Origin: an uncultured Prevotella sp.
Lineage (GTDB): Bacteria > Bacteroidota > Bacteroidia > Bacteroidales > Bacteroidaceae
Direction of reading: 5' to 3'
NCBI GenBank assembly: GCA_900315765.1
Contig: ONAK01000015.1
Coordinates: forward strand, 1-62,784
Length of the DNA: 62,784 nt
Shown here: positions 15,213 through 22,784 of the stretch, in pieces
Numbering within the stretch: the first letter of the stretch is position 1
Layout of the letters: each line of letters opens with the position of its first letter
Notes under the pieces: generated by a model
Told to the model about the DNA's origin: nothing
Database searches by the model: none
The model's input: the letters and a program-made list of their open reading frames with translations, nothing else
Position numbers and translations under genes: made by a program

Positions 15213-16007
15213 ATGAAGCAATATTTAGACATCCTGAACCGCATCCTGACTGAGGGCACCGAGAAAGGCGACCGCACAGGTACAGGAACCATCAGCATCT
15301 TTGGTACCCAGAGTCGCTATAACCTCGACGATGGATTCCCACTGCTCACCACCAAGAAGCTGCACCTCAAGAGTATTATCTACGAGCTGTTGTGGTTTCT
15401 CAAGGGTGATACCAACGTGAAATACCTGCAGGAGCATGGTGTACGCATCTGGAACGAGTGGGCCGATGAGAACGGCGAACTGGGTCCGGTGTATGGTCAC
15501 CAGTGGCGCTCATGGCCTGATTATAATGGCGGTACCATCGACCAGATTCAATATGTACTCGACCAACTGAAGAATAATCCCAACTCGCGCCGCATGATTG
15601 TTTCGGCATGGAACGTGGCTGAGGTCAACAAGATGGCGCTGCCCCCATGTCACACCATCTTCCAGTTTTATGTGGCAGGTGATCGTCTGTCGCTACAACT
15701 CTATCAGCGCTCGGCCGATACATTCTTAGGAGTTCCGTTCAACATCGCCAGCTATGCACTCTTGTTGCAGATGATGGCTCAGGTTACAGGCTATAAGGCA
15801 GGCGATTTTATCCACACCACAGGCGACACCCACCTGTATCTTAATCACATTGAGCAAGCCAAGCTGCAACTAACCCGCGAGCCTCGTCCACTGCCCAAGA
15901 TGATTATCAACCCCGATGTAAAGAACCTGTTCGACTTTAAGTTCGAGGACTTCGAGTTGGTAGGTTACGATCCCCACCCCCACATCAAAGCAGAAGTTTC
16001 CGTTTAA
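15213..16007 (+). CDS. thyA: Thymidylate synthase
   Basis: The 264-residue length is that of bacterial ThyA. Conserved blocks are [13 protein letters not shown] (folate/phosphate), [12 protein letters not shown] with nucleophile Cys146, [20 protein letters not shown] (dUMP binding) and [12 protein letters not shown]. It converts dUMP to dTMP using methylene-tetrahydrofolate and yields dihydrofolate, which the next gene (folA) reduces. The two genes are 20 bp apart on the same strand, a common pairing. Confidence 0.97.
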   Translation: MKQYLDILNRILTEGTEKGDRTGTGTISIFGTQSRYNLDDGFPLLTTKKLHLKSIIYELLWFLKGDTNVKYLQEHGVRIWNEWADENGELGPVYGHQWRSWPDYNGGTIDQIQYVLDQLKNNPNSRRMIVSAWNVAEVNKMALPPCHTIFQFYVAGDRLSLQLYQRSADTFLGVPFNIASYALLLQMMAQVTGYKAGDFIHTTGDTHLYLNHIEQAKLQLTREPRPLPKMIINPDVKNLFDFKFEDFELVGYDPHPHIKAEVSV

Positions 16008-16027
16008 TCTCTAATGTTTAATGTTTA

Positions 16028-16510
16028 ATGATAAGCATCATCGCAGCGGTGGCCAAGAATAGGGCCATCGGATTTAAGAATAAACTGATTTACTGGTTGC
16101 CCAACGATTTAAAGCGTTTCAAGGCACTAACCACAGGCCACACTATCATCATGGGGCGAAACACCTTCCTGTCACTCCCCAAGGGTGCCTTGCCCAATCG
16201 TCGTAATATCGTGTTGAGTCGCAGCACCAAAGCCTTCGAGGGGTGCGATGTGTATGCATCGCTCGAAGAGGCGCTACAGCATTGCAGCAAGGATGAGGAC
16301 ATCTACATCATTGGTGGCGCCAGCGTTTACCAGCAGGCATTACCCCTGGCCGACAGACTCTGTCTGACGGAGATTGACGACACCCCTTCAGAGGCAGACA
16401 CGTTCTTCCCGGAATACAAGGGCGATTGGAAGGAGTCACAACGCGAAGACCACGCCATCGACGAGAAGCACGCCTATCGCTACTCCTTCGTAGATTACGT
16501 AAAGATATAG
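16028..16510 (+). CDS. folA: Dihydrofolate reductase
   Basis: The 160-residue protein has AAVAKNRAIGFKNKLIYWLP, then NDLKRFK with catalytic Asp27, GHTIIMGRNTFLSLP (NADPH site) and IYIIGGASVYQQALPLADR. It regenerates tetrahydrofolate after ThyA. The gap from thyA contains the short ladder AATGTTTAATGTTTAATG, whose last ATG is the start codon. The stop lies 2 bp from the stop of the convergent ccsA gene. Confidence 0.96.
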   Translation: MISIIAAVAKNRAIGFKNKLIYWLPNDLKRFKALTTGHTIIMGRNTFLSLPKGALPNRRNIVLSRSTKAFEGCDVYASLEEALQHCSKDEDIYIIGGASVYQQALPLADRLCLTEIDDTPSEADTFFPEYKGDWKESQREDHAIDEKHAYRYSFVDYVKI

Positions 16511-16511
16511 T

Positions 16512-17300
16512 TTAATTACTATACGTATGCACTGAAGTGGCTTGGGCGGAGGGTAGATAATTAATACCCCACCAGCACATCTGTAACAACACAAACGCCA
16601 CCACAAGGCACCATAATGCTAACCGCTGATTACATTGAGGCAGTCGGCGGTAGTGTATATATATAAGGTACGCGAACCATGTGATAGCCGCCCATGTTTC
16701 TTTGGGGTCCCAACTCCAATAGTGCCCCCAAGCCTCCTTGGCCCATAGCGCACCAAAGAGCATACCAAAGGTCATAAAGGCCAGACCCACATACACCATA
16801 TTGTCGGTAATCTCAAGCTCCTCGGCTGTCACCGCCTTTTTCCTGAAGAACAACAGATAGATGGCCATCACCGTAGCTGCTCCCAACACGGCATAACAAA
16901 ACATATACACGATGACATGCGGTGCAAACCAAGGACTCTGTAGTGCAGGCATCAGTGCCTTCGAATGTATCTCCGGCTTCAGCAGATTCACACAGATAAA
17001 CACAATCGCCAATATCGTCGAGAAGGTAAGTATCCACTTATACTTCCATCGCGAATACACGATGATACCAGCCAAAGGCAGGAAGAACGAATACCACAGT
17101 CGCGTCTCACCCATCGTGCGCAGAGGTGGACGCTCAAGCGATATCCACATCAGCACAATAAAACTGAAGAACACCATCAATCCCACACCAGTGGAACCAT
17201 AGGCCAGCTTAGCGTTACCCTTCCAAGCAGCCCAAGCACCTACAGCCCAAAACAACACGGCTGCAATCGCAAAAAATATAAATTGATCCCAAGTCATCAT
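16512..17300 (-). CDS. ccsA: Cytochrome c maturation protein CcsA (ResC-like, heme handling)
   Basis: The 262-residue membrane protein has about eight helices and the tryptophan-rich heme-binding motif WGHYWSWDPKETW, with flanking conserved His residues (HVIVYMFCYAVLGAA). It is the heme-presenting half of the system II cytochrome c synthetase. It lies 4 bp downstream of the ResB-like gene, separated only by a CTCAC-type ladder. In Bacteroidales the pair usually follows nrfHA (nitrite reductase), which is absent here, so its client cytochromes are encoded elsewhere. Confidence 0.93.
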   Translation of the reverse strand: MMTWDQFIFFAIAAVLFWAVGAWAAWKGNAKLAYGSTGVGLMVFFSFIVLMWISLERPPLRTMGETRLWYSFFLPLAGIIVYSRWKYKWILTFSTILAIVFICVNLLKPEIHSKALMPALQSPWFAPHVIVYMFCYAVLGAATVMAIYLLFFRKKAVTAEELEITDNMVYVGLAFMTFGMLFGALWAKEAWGHYWSWDPKETWAAITWFAYLIYIHYRRLPQCNQRLALWCLVVAFVLLQMCWWGINYLPSAQATSVHTYSN

Positions 17301-17304
17301 ATTC

Positions 17305-18195
17305 TCACTTTCTCACCTTCTCACTTTCACGCCTGCCAAAAACAAACATACACACAGCTCCGCCAAGCATCATAAATATGCCGGCATATACCAATGGCAA
17401 CCAAGGGTCACTCACCAGTTCAAGTATCGAGATCTTGCTTTCCGCACCCATGCTGGTGTCGTAGCCATACTGATATATCTTCCAGCCATCAACCACAATG
17501 GGTTTGTTGACATCGATAGTAGCCTCATATTCATGGCCCGATTTCTCTGTAATCTTGATTACCGATGCATAGCGCTTAGGACTGCCGTCATCATAAGTCT
17601 CCATGATAAACTTCTTGAGTTCTATGCTCATAGGCATGGTTTTTACCATACCGTCATCAGCTACAGCTCGCCTCTCAGGCAGACTTTCGGTGGCTATCAT
17701 TCTCAGTCGCTGCACGTCGGCATTACCCAGCGTTGCTGTTGTCATGGCAAGAAACAAGCCCAGATGGTTCAGCATAAAGGGTATGTCGCGCTTCCAATTA
17801 AAATGTATGGCACGGTTGATAATCACCTGTCCTAATATCAGGGCTATCTGCATGTAAACCAGCACAAACGGCCAAAAGCTCAGCATGTTACTGAACCACT
17901 CGCCATCAGGACGCTGTATGGTAAGTCCCATCACGATAGTCAGCACCACAGCCAGTGCCATAGCAGGTATGGCGGCATAGTTGGTGCCCAGAAACAGGAA
18001 AGCGTAAACACGCTTACGCAAGAAATATATCAGAGCGATAACAGTCAGAAAAGCCGCCATAACCACCCCGTTTACAGGCCACGCAAAGGTCTCCCATGCC
18101 ACAGGTCCAACTGTCAGTTGCAGCAATACGCCCACAGTTATCAGGCTTATGCCAATAGCAAAGCCCTCTTTCATTTTCCAAGGTCTATTCCACAT
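17305..18195 (-). CDS. Cytochrome c maturation protein Ccs1/ResB-like
   Basis: The start at 18195 (MWNRPWKMKEGFAIGISLI) follows a -7 box at 18218-18225; the longer reading begins upstream of the promoter. The protein has four N-terminal membrane helices, a periplasmic domain (about 185-265, EKSGHEYEATIDVNKPIVVDGWKIYQYGYD, typical of ResB), and a last helix (LPLVYAGIFMMLGGAVCMFV). It works with CcsA to attach heme to apocytochromes. The extreme C-terminus RRESEKVRK is coded by the repeat ladder that also fills the junction with ccsA, so the end of the protein appears to have been rewritten by repeat slippage. Confidence 0.88.
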   Translation of the reverse strand: MWNRPWKMKEGFAIGISLITVGVLLQLTVGPVAWETFAWPVNGVVMAAFLTVIALIYFLRKRVYAFLFLGTNYAAIPAMALAVVLTIVMGLTIQRPDGEWFSNMLSFWPFVLVYMQIALILGQVIINRAIHFNWKRDIPFMLNHLGLFLAMTTATLGNADVQRLRMIATESLPERRAVADDGMVKTMPMSIELKKFIMETYDDGSPKRYASVIKITEKSGHEYEATIDVNKPIVVDGWKIYQYGYDTSMGAESKISILELVSDPWLPLVYAGIFMMLGGAVCMFVFGRRESEKVRK

Positions 18196-18217
18196 ACGTA
18201 CTTGTTTAATTTGCCCG

Positions 18218-18225
18218 CAAAGGTA
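18218..18225 (-). promoter_or_regulatory. -7 box of the cytochrome c maturation pair
   Basis: The - strand reads TACCTTTG, 22 nt upstream of the ATG at 18195. Confidence 0.6.
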
Positions 18226-18321
18226 GTAAAAAAAGCCTACTGATGATACAGAATCAGCGTTTATTTTGATAAAAATACTCACTTTTAGGTATTAAAAGTA
18301 CCGCCGAAAAGGAAAAATGAT

Positions 18322-18329
18322 TATCTTTG
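18322..18329 (+). promoter_or_regulatory. -7 box of the ion channel gene
   Basis: TATCTTTG, 16 nt upstream of the ATG at 18346. Confidence 0.6.
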
Positions 18330-18345
18330 CCGAAAAGTCAACTGT

Positions 18346-19113
18346 ATGGAACAACTCAAAGACCTGCTATGCAATGAGCGTGTCATGCTCTATGCCATCA
18401 TGGTAAACACTACCTTGATGTTCTTCGGTGGATTCTGGCCCACATCGCCTTGGTTCGAGTGGACCGATGCCTTGTTTACGCTTGTCTTCTTCGAGGCATG
18501 GGCCAAGATATCGCGCATGGGTTGGAGTGCCTATTGGCGCGAGGGATGGAACAAGTTCGATTTCATCGTCCTCATCATTGCCCTCCCCTCATTGGCATCA
18601 CCCATACTCCAGCAGACCATGGCAACCAATGCCGCTCTTGCGCTTCGTTCCATGCGATTGTTCAAGAGTCTGAAGATGTTGAGGTTCATCCCCAACATCC
18701 ACAAACTGCTGGCAGGTATCAAGCTGGCCACACGGGCATCGCTACTGGTATTCATTGCCTTTATCGTGTTCCTCATCATCTTCGCCATCCTCTCATCTAC
18801 CATCTTTGGCAGCATAGCCCCCGAGTATTTTGGCAATCCCGCCATCAGTGTCTATAGCATCTTCCGCCTGTTCACCATCGAAGGGTGGTACGAGTTTGCC
18901 GACACCATCGCCCAGAACGCCAGCGCTGGCTGGGCCTTCTTCGCGCGCGTGTACTTTTCTGTACTCATGTTCCTTGGTGGCGTCATCGGTCTTTCGCTCA
19001 TCAACTCGATATTCGTTGATGCCATGGCCGAAGACAACAACGACGAAGTTCTTGAAAAACTTCGTCGTTTAGAAGAGAAGATAGATCAACTATCTAAAAA
19101 TCAGCAAGAGTAG
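18346..19113 (+). CDS. Single-domain voltage-gated cation channel (NaChBac/ion_trans family)
   Basis: The 255-residue protein has six membrane helices. S4 carries basic residues at every third position (R101, R104, K107, K110, R113), the classic voltage sensor. S5 (ASLLVFIAFIVFLIIFAILSS) and S6 (YFSVLMFLGGVIGLSLINSI) flank a pore loop with the filter FTIEGWYEF (177-182 TIEGWY). Bacterial sodium channels usually have TLESW(S/A) there, so the Glu is kept but Ser is replaced by Gly. The C-terminus (NDEVLEKLRRLEEKIDQL) is a short coiled coil, as needed for tetramers. Ion selectivity cannot be read with certainty. A perfect 12-bp DNA hairpin (19039-19069) lies in the coiled-coil coding part. Confidence 0.88.
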   Translation: MEQLKDLLCNERVMLYAIMVNTTLMFFGGFWPTSPWFEWTDALFTLVFFEAWAKISRMGWSAYWREGWNKFDFIVLIIALPSLASPILQQTMATNAALALRSMRLFKSLKMLRFIPNIHKLLAGIKLATRASLLVFIAFIVFLIIFAILSSTIFGSIAPEYFGNPAISVYSIFRLFTIEGWYEFADTIAQNASAGWAFFARVYFSVLMFLGGVIGLSLINSIFVDAMAEDNNDEVLEKLRRLEEKIDQLSKNQQE

Positions 19114-19128
19114 TTTCGCCATCACGCT

Positions 19129-20457
19129 TTAATCTATTTCTTCATCAGGCTCGTAGCCTCCCATCTCGCGGATGGCATTCTTGAGCATGGTGTACTGCTG
19201 ATAGAGATTGTTGACAGCCTCTTCGCCCTGGGTGTAGTCGTGCATAGGCGACTTGAGGAAGAAACTCAAGAAGCGCTGGATGCCATATCTACCTGCACGA
19301 GCAGCCAGATCGCTGAGCAAACAGAGGTCGAGGCACAATGGGGCAGCCAGAATACTATCGCGACAAAGGAAGTTGATCTTTATCTGCATGGGATAGCCCA
19401 TCCATCCGAAGATGTCGATATTATCCCAGCCCTCCTTATTATCATTACGCGGGGGATAGTAGTTGATACGTACCTTATGATAATACTGTGTATCCTCGTC
19501 GTTACCATGCCCATAGAGGTCGGGCTGAACATCGGGCTTCAGGATGGTCTCGAGGGTTGACAGTTTACTAACCTCCTTGGTACGGAAGTTGGCTGGCTCG
19601 TCGAGCACCAGTCCATCGCGATTACCCAATATATTGGTTGAGAACCATCCGCTCAAACCCAGACAACGCGTGCCGATGATGGGGGCGAAACCTGACTTAA
19701 CAAGCGTCTGTCCCGTCTTGAAGTCCTTACCAGCGATAGGCATCTTGGTCTTCTCGGCCAACTGCCACACGGCTGGGATGTCGACGGTAGTGTTAGGCGC
19801 ACCCATGATGAAAGGGGCACCCTCAGAGAGCGCTGCATAAGCATAGCACATGGATGGTGCGATATGTTCGCGATCATCAGCCTTCATAGCAGCCTCGAGG
19901 TCGGAGAGCTGGTAGTGAACCTGCTCATTGATGGGCACATAGATCTCGGTAGATGCAGCCCAAAGCACTACCACGCGCTCGCAACCCTTCTGGGCCTTGA
20001 AATCGCGGATGTCCTGACGCAGTGCCTCTACCATCTGCCAACGGGTGAGGTTCTGTTTCACATTGTCACCATCGAGACGCTTGGCGTAGTTCTTATCGAA
20101 GGCTGCAGGCATGGGCACAATCTGCTCCAGCTCATCGCGAACGGGATTGATATCCTTCTCCTTCAGCACCTCGGCATACATGGCTGCCTGGTAGGCGTTC
20201 TGAGGATACACATCCCAACAGCCGAACACGATGTCGTCTAGTTTAGCCAGGGGCACGATATCAGCATAATGCAGATACTTGGCATCAGCACCGCGACCCA
20301 CACGCATCTTGTCGTACTGAGTCATTGAGCCAACGGGCTTGGTGAGTCCCTTGCGAGCCATTAGCACGCCTGTCATAAACGTGGTAGATACGGCACCACA
20401 GCCTACTACCAAAATACCCAATTTGCCCTGGGCGGGGGCTACTTTACCTTGTTTCAT
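19129..20457 (-). CDS. Inositol-3-phosphate synthase (MIPS, Ino1 family)
   Basis: The start at 20457 (MKQGKVAPAQ) is preferred; an upstream ATG at 20502 sits on the promoter-like CACCTTTG. The protein has the NAD-binding segment LGILVVGCGAVSTTF, the family blocks CWDVYPQNAYQ and IAGKDFKTGQTLVKSG, and the long C-terminal part with INFLCRDSILAAPLCLDL. It isomerises and cyclises glucose 6-phosphate to myo-inositol 3-phosphate. In Bacteroides thetaiotaomicron this enzyme starts inositol-lipid synthesis and has lipid-assembly genes beside it. None are seen here; the neighbours are an ion channel (convergent, 15-bp gap) and a TonB receptor (divergent). Confidence 0.9.
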   Translation of the reverse strand: MKQGKVAPAQGKLGILVVGCGAVSTTFMTGVLMARKGLTKPVGSMTQYDKMRVGRGADAKYLHYADIVPLAKLDDIVFGCWDVYPQNAYQAAMYAEVLKEKDINPVRDELEQIVPMPAAFDKNYAKRLDGDNVKQNLTRWQMVEALRQDIRDFKAQKGCERVVVLWAASTEIYVPINEQVHYQLSDLEAAMKADDREHIAPSMCYAYAALSEGAPFIMGAPNTTVDIPAVWQLAEKTKMPIAGKDFKTGQTLVKSGFAPIIGTRCLGLSGWFSTNILGNRDGLVLDEPANFRTKEVSKLSTLETILKPDVQPDLYGHGNDEDTQYYHKVRINYYPPRNDNKEGWDNIDIFGWMGYPMQIKINFLCRDSILAAPLCLDLCLLSDLAARAGRYGIQRFLSFFLKSPMHDYTQGEEAVNNLYQQYTMLKNAIREMGGYEPDEEID

Positions 20458-20551
20458 TTCTTTTTGCTTGGTTGATATCCATTTTAAATAACCTGGGTGC
20501 AAAGGTGCAAATAATTATTTGAAAAAACGAAGAAAACTCAAAAATTTAAGA

Positions 20552-20600
20552 TAGTTTTGCGACATAATGTGCGTAATTATAAAAAAATACATTAATTTTG
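20552..20600 (+). promoter_or_regulatory. Two candidate -7 boxes upstream of the BtuB-like receptor
   Basis: TAGTTTTG (20552-20559) and TAATTTTG (20593-20600) both fit TAnnTTTG; the second lies 53 nt before the chosen ATG. No cobalamin riboswitch is visible in the short intergenic space. Confidence 0.5.
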
Positions 20601-20652
20601 CAGCCGTTTTTTTTAGGTAACAAAATTAATTATGTACAAACCAACATTCAAC

Positions 20653-22686
20653 ATGAAGCGCCAATGCCTGGTGTTCCGTCATTTCGGAAACAAAGGCTAC
20701 TCGCTCTTCAGCTGTCTGGGCCGCGAGGTGGTATGCAGTGTGCTTTCGGTAGCTACACTCACATACGCATCGGCAGAAAGCGTGAGCACGAAACCAGTGG
20801 TTTCCGACTCCGTTTCTACCACGACAGCACGCGAGATGATGCTCGATGAAGTCAGTGTGACTGGATCGAGGGCGCCCCTGACCAAGAGTCAGGCTGCGAG
20901 AATGGTAACTGTACTGGACCGCCAGGATATTGCGCAGGCGCCAGTACAAAGTGTTAACGATTTACTGAAGTACGCTGTAGGCGTAGACGTAAGGCAACGA
21001 GGTGCTATCGGTGCCCAGACCGACATCAGCATGCGTGGAGGTACGCAAGACCAGATTATCCTGCTGCTGAACGGTATCAACATCTGCGACCCTCAGACAG
21101 GCCACAATGCAATGGACCTGCCTGTCGACCTGAGCGAGATTGTTCGCATAGAGGTGATAGAGGGTCCTGCCGGACGCATCTATGGCTCATCGAGTCTGGT
21201 AGGCGCGATAAACATCGTAACGCGCCCTGCCCAGCAAACGAGTGCCGACATGACGCTGGAAGGTGGTAGCTACGGCTATGGTAAGGTGAGTGCACGCGCC
21301 AACCTGAGTGAGGGGCGCTGGAACAATCAGCTTAGTGCAGGCTACAGCCGCAGCGATGGTTACTCACGCTCTAAGGCTGGCAAGCTGAACACAGGCTACA
21401 GCGGTGCCAAGGGATTCTACCAGGGACAGTATGAGGACGAAGACCTGCGACTGAACTGGCATCTGGGCATTGCCGACAAGGCCTGGGGAAGCGGCACCTT
21501 CTATGCCACACCTAAATGGCAGGCCGACGAGCAGTATGAGCACACCACCAAGCTCTACTCGGCCATACAAGGTGAGACCAAACGTGGACGACTGCACTTT
21601 GCTCCCAGCATCTACTGGAATCAGAACAGCGACCGCTATGAAGGCTACCACAATCAGCCCGAGAAGATGAAGTACAACTACAATCGTACGGATGTGTACG
21701 GCGTAAGTCTGAACGCCTATTTCGACTGGGCGGCAGGTCGCACAGCCTTTGGTGCTGAGGTGCGCAACGAAGACCTGGTGAGCGGTAACCTGGGTGAGCC
21801 TCTGAGTGAGCCTCGCCATATATCGGGTACAGACCGCGATTATACGCTGGGACTGAACCGTACCAACATCAGCGGCTACTTAGAGCATAACCTGCTGCTG
21901 AAGAACCTGACGATATCAGCAGGACTGGTGGCAGTCAAGAACACCTGGAGCAATATGAACATGACCATATATCCAGGCATCGACATCAGCTACCGCCCCA
22001 CCCCAAACTGGCGACTGCACGCTGCCGTCAACACATCGCTACGCATGCCATCATTTACTGAGATGTACTACAAGCTGCAGGGCTACAAGGCCGACCCACA
22101 CCTCAAACCCGAGGAGATGACGGCTGTAGAAGCCGGTGTTAATTATCAACGGTCAATTTTCAATTTTCAATTAACCGGTTGGTATCACCACGGACGCAAC
22201 ATGATCGACTGGATTATGGACACGTCAATGGGCGACGAGGCCGTATGGCAGAGCGTGAACCATACCAAACTGAATAGTATCGGTATTGAGGCAAAGGCCA
22301 AGCTGACAATGGCGTGTGGCCAATTTACGGTTAGCTACAGCTACATCGATCAGAACAAGGATAACGAGGCGAATATCGTGTCGCAATATGCACTGGAATA
22401 TCTGCGCCATAAGCTGATAGCCAATGCGCAGGTGCCACTGTTTGCCAAACTTTCACTTGGCGCCAACCTACGTTGGCAGGATAGAGTTGGACAATATACC
22501 GACTTTAGCGGCAACGTCAACGACTACAAGCCTTATGCGCTGGTAGATGCCCGCCTGACATGGGCTGCGCCGCGCTACAAGTTGTATGTCGAAGCCAACA
22601 ACCTGTTGGATAAGCGCTATGCTGACTACGGACACGTAGAGCAGCCCGGTCTCTGGCTCATAGCAGGATTTACAATCGCATTATAA
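20653..22686 (+). CDS. TonB-dependent receptor, BtuB-like (vitamin B12 or small chelate)
   Basis: The N-terminus MKRQCLVFRHFGNKGYSLFSCLGREVVCSVLS is an extended signal peptide of the kind that recalls the ESPR of large autotransporters; an in-frame ATG at 20632 adds 7 residues. The plug (DEVSVTGSRAPL, a TonB-box-like start; MRGGTQDQIILLLNGINICDP; RIEVIEGPAGRIYGSSSLVGAINIV) and a short barrel of 22 strands follow, ending LWLIAGFTIAL. The length of about 677 and the plug are closest to the BtuB group. A repeat-coded stretch RSIFNFQL (near 22140-22180) lies in an outer loop of the barrel. The ligand is inferred and no B12 riboswitch supports it. Confidence 0.85.
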   Translation: MKRQCLVFRHFGNKGYSLFSCLGREVVCSVLSVATLTYASAESVSTKPVVSDSVSTTTAREMMLDEVSVTGSRAPLTKSQAARMVTVLDRQDIAQAPVQSVNDLLKYAVGVDVRQRGAIGAQTDISMRGGTQDQIILLLNGINICDPQTGHNAMDLPVDLSEIVRIEVIEGPAGRIYGSSSLVGAINIVTRPAQQTSADMTLEGGSYGYGKVSARANLSEGRWNNQLSAGYSRSDGYSRSKAGKLNTGYSGAKGFYQGQYEDEDLRLNWHLGIADKAWGSGTFYATPKWQADEQYEHTTKLYSAIQGETKRGRLHFAPSIYWNQNSDRYEGYHNQPEKMKYNYNRTDVYGVSLNAYFDWAAGRTAFGAEVRNEDLVSGNLGEPLSEPRHISGTDRDYTLGLNRTNISGYLEHNLLLKNLTISAGLVAVKNTWSNMNMTIYPGIDISYRPTPNWRLHAAVNTSLRMPSFTEMYYKLQGYKADPHLKPEEMTAVEAGVNYQRSIFNFQLTGWYHHGRNMIDWIMDTSMGDEAVWQSVNHTKLNSIGIEAKAKLTMACGQFTVSYSYIDQNKDNEANIVSQYALEYLRHKLIANAQVPLFAKLSLGANLRWQDRVGQYTDFSGNVNDYKPYALVDARLTWAAPRYKLYVEANNLLDKRYADYGHVEQPGLWLIAGFTIAL

Positions 22687-22694
22687 ATGTTTAA

Positions 22695-22768
22695 CCTACG
22701 GATTTTACGGATTTTACGAATTTAAATCTCATTATAAGACAATCCGTATAATCCGTATAATCCGTAGG
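22695..22768. terminator. Inverted-repeat word ladder, probable bidirectional terminator
   Basis: CCTACGGATTTTACGG... (22695-22722) pairs with ...ATAATCCGTAGG (22741-22768) over 28 bp with about three mismatches. Each arm is itself three near-copies of TACGGATTT. It lies between the convergent TonB receptor and dnaA genes. Related ACGGATT ladders occur at 28627-28730, 51381-51410 and 57391-57420. Confidence 0.7.
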
Positions 22769-22784
22769 AAAAAACAAATAAATA

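Noticed and set aside
20503-20652. Cobalamin riboswitch upstream of the BtuB-like receptor
   Set aside because: The space is short, AT-rich and shared with a divergent promoter; no B12-box or stem pattern of that riboswitch is seen.
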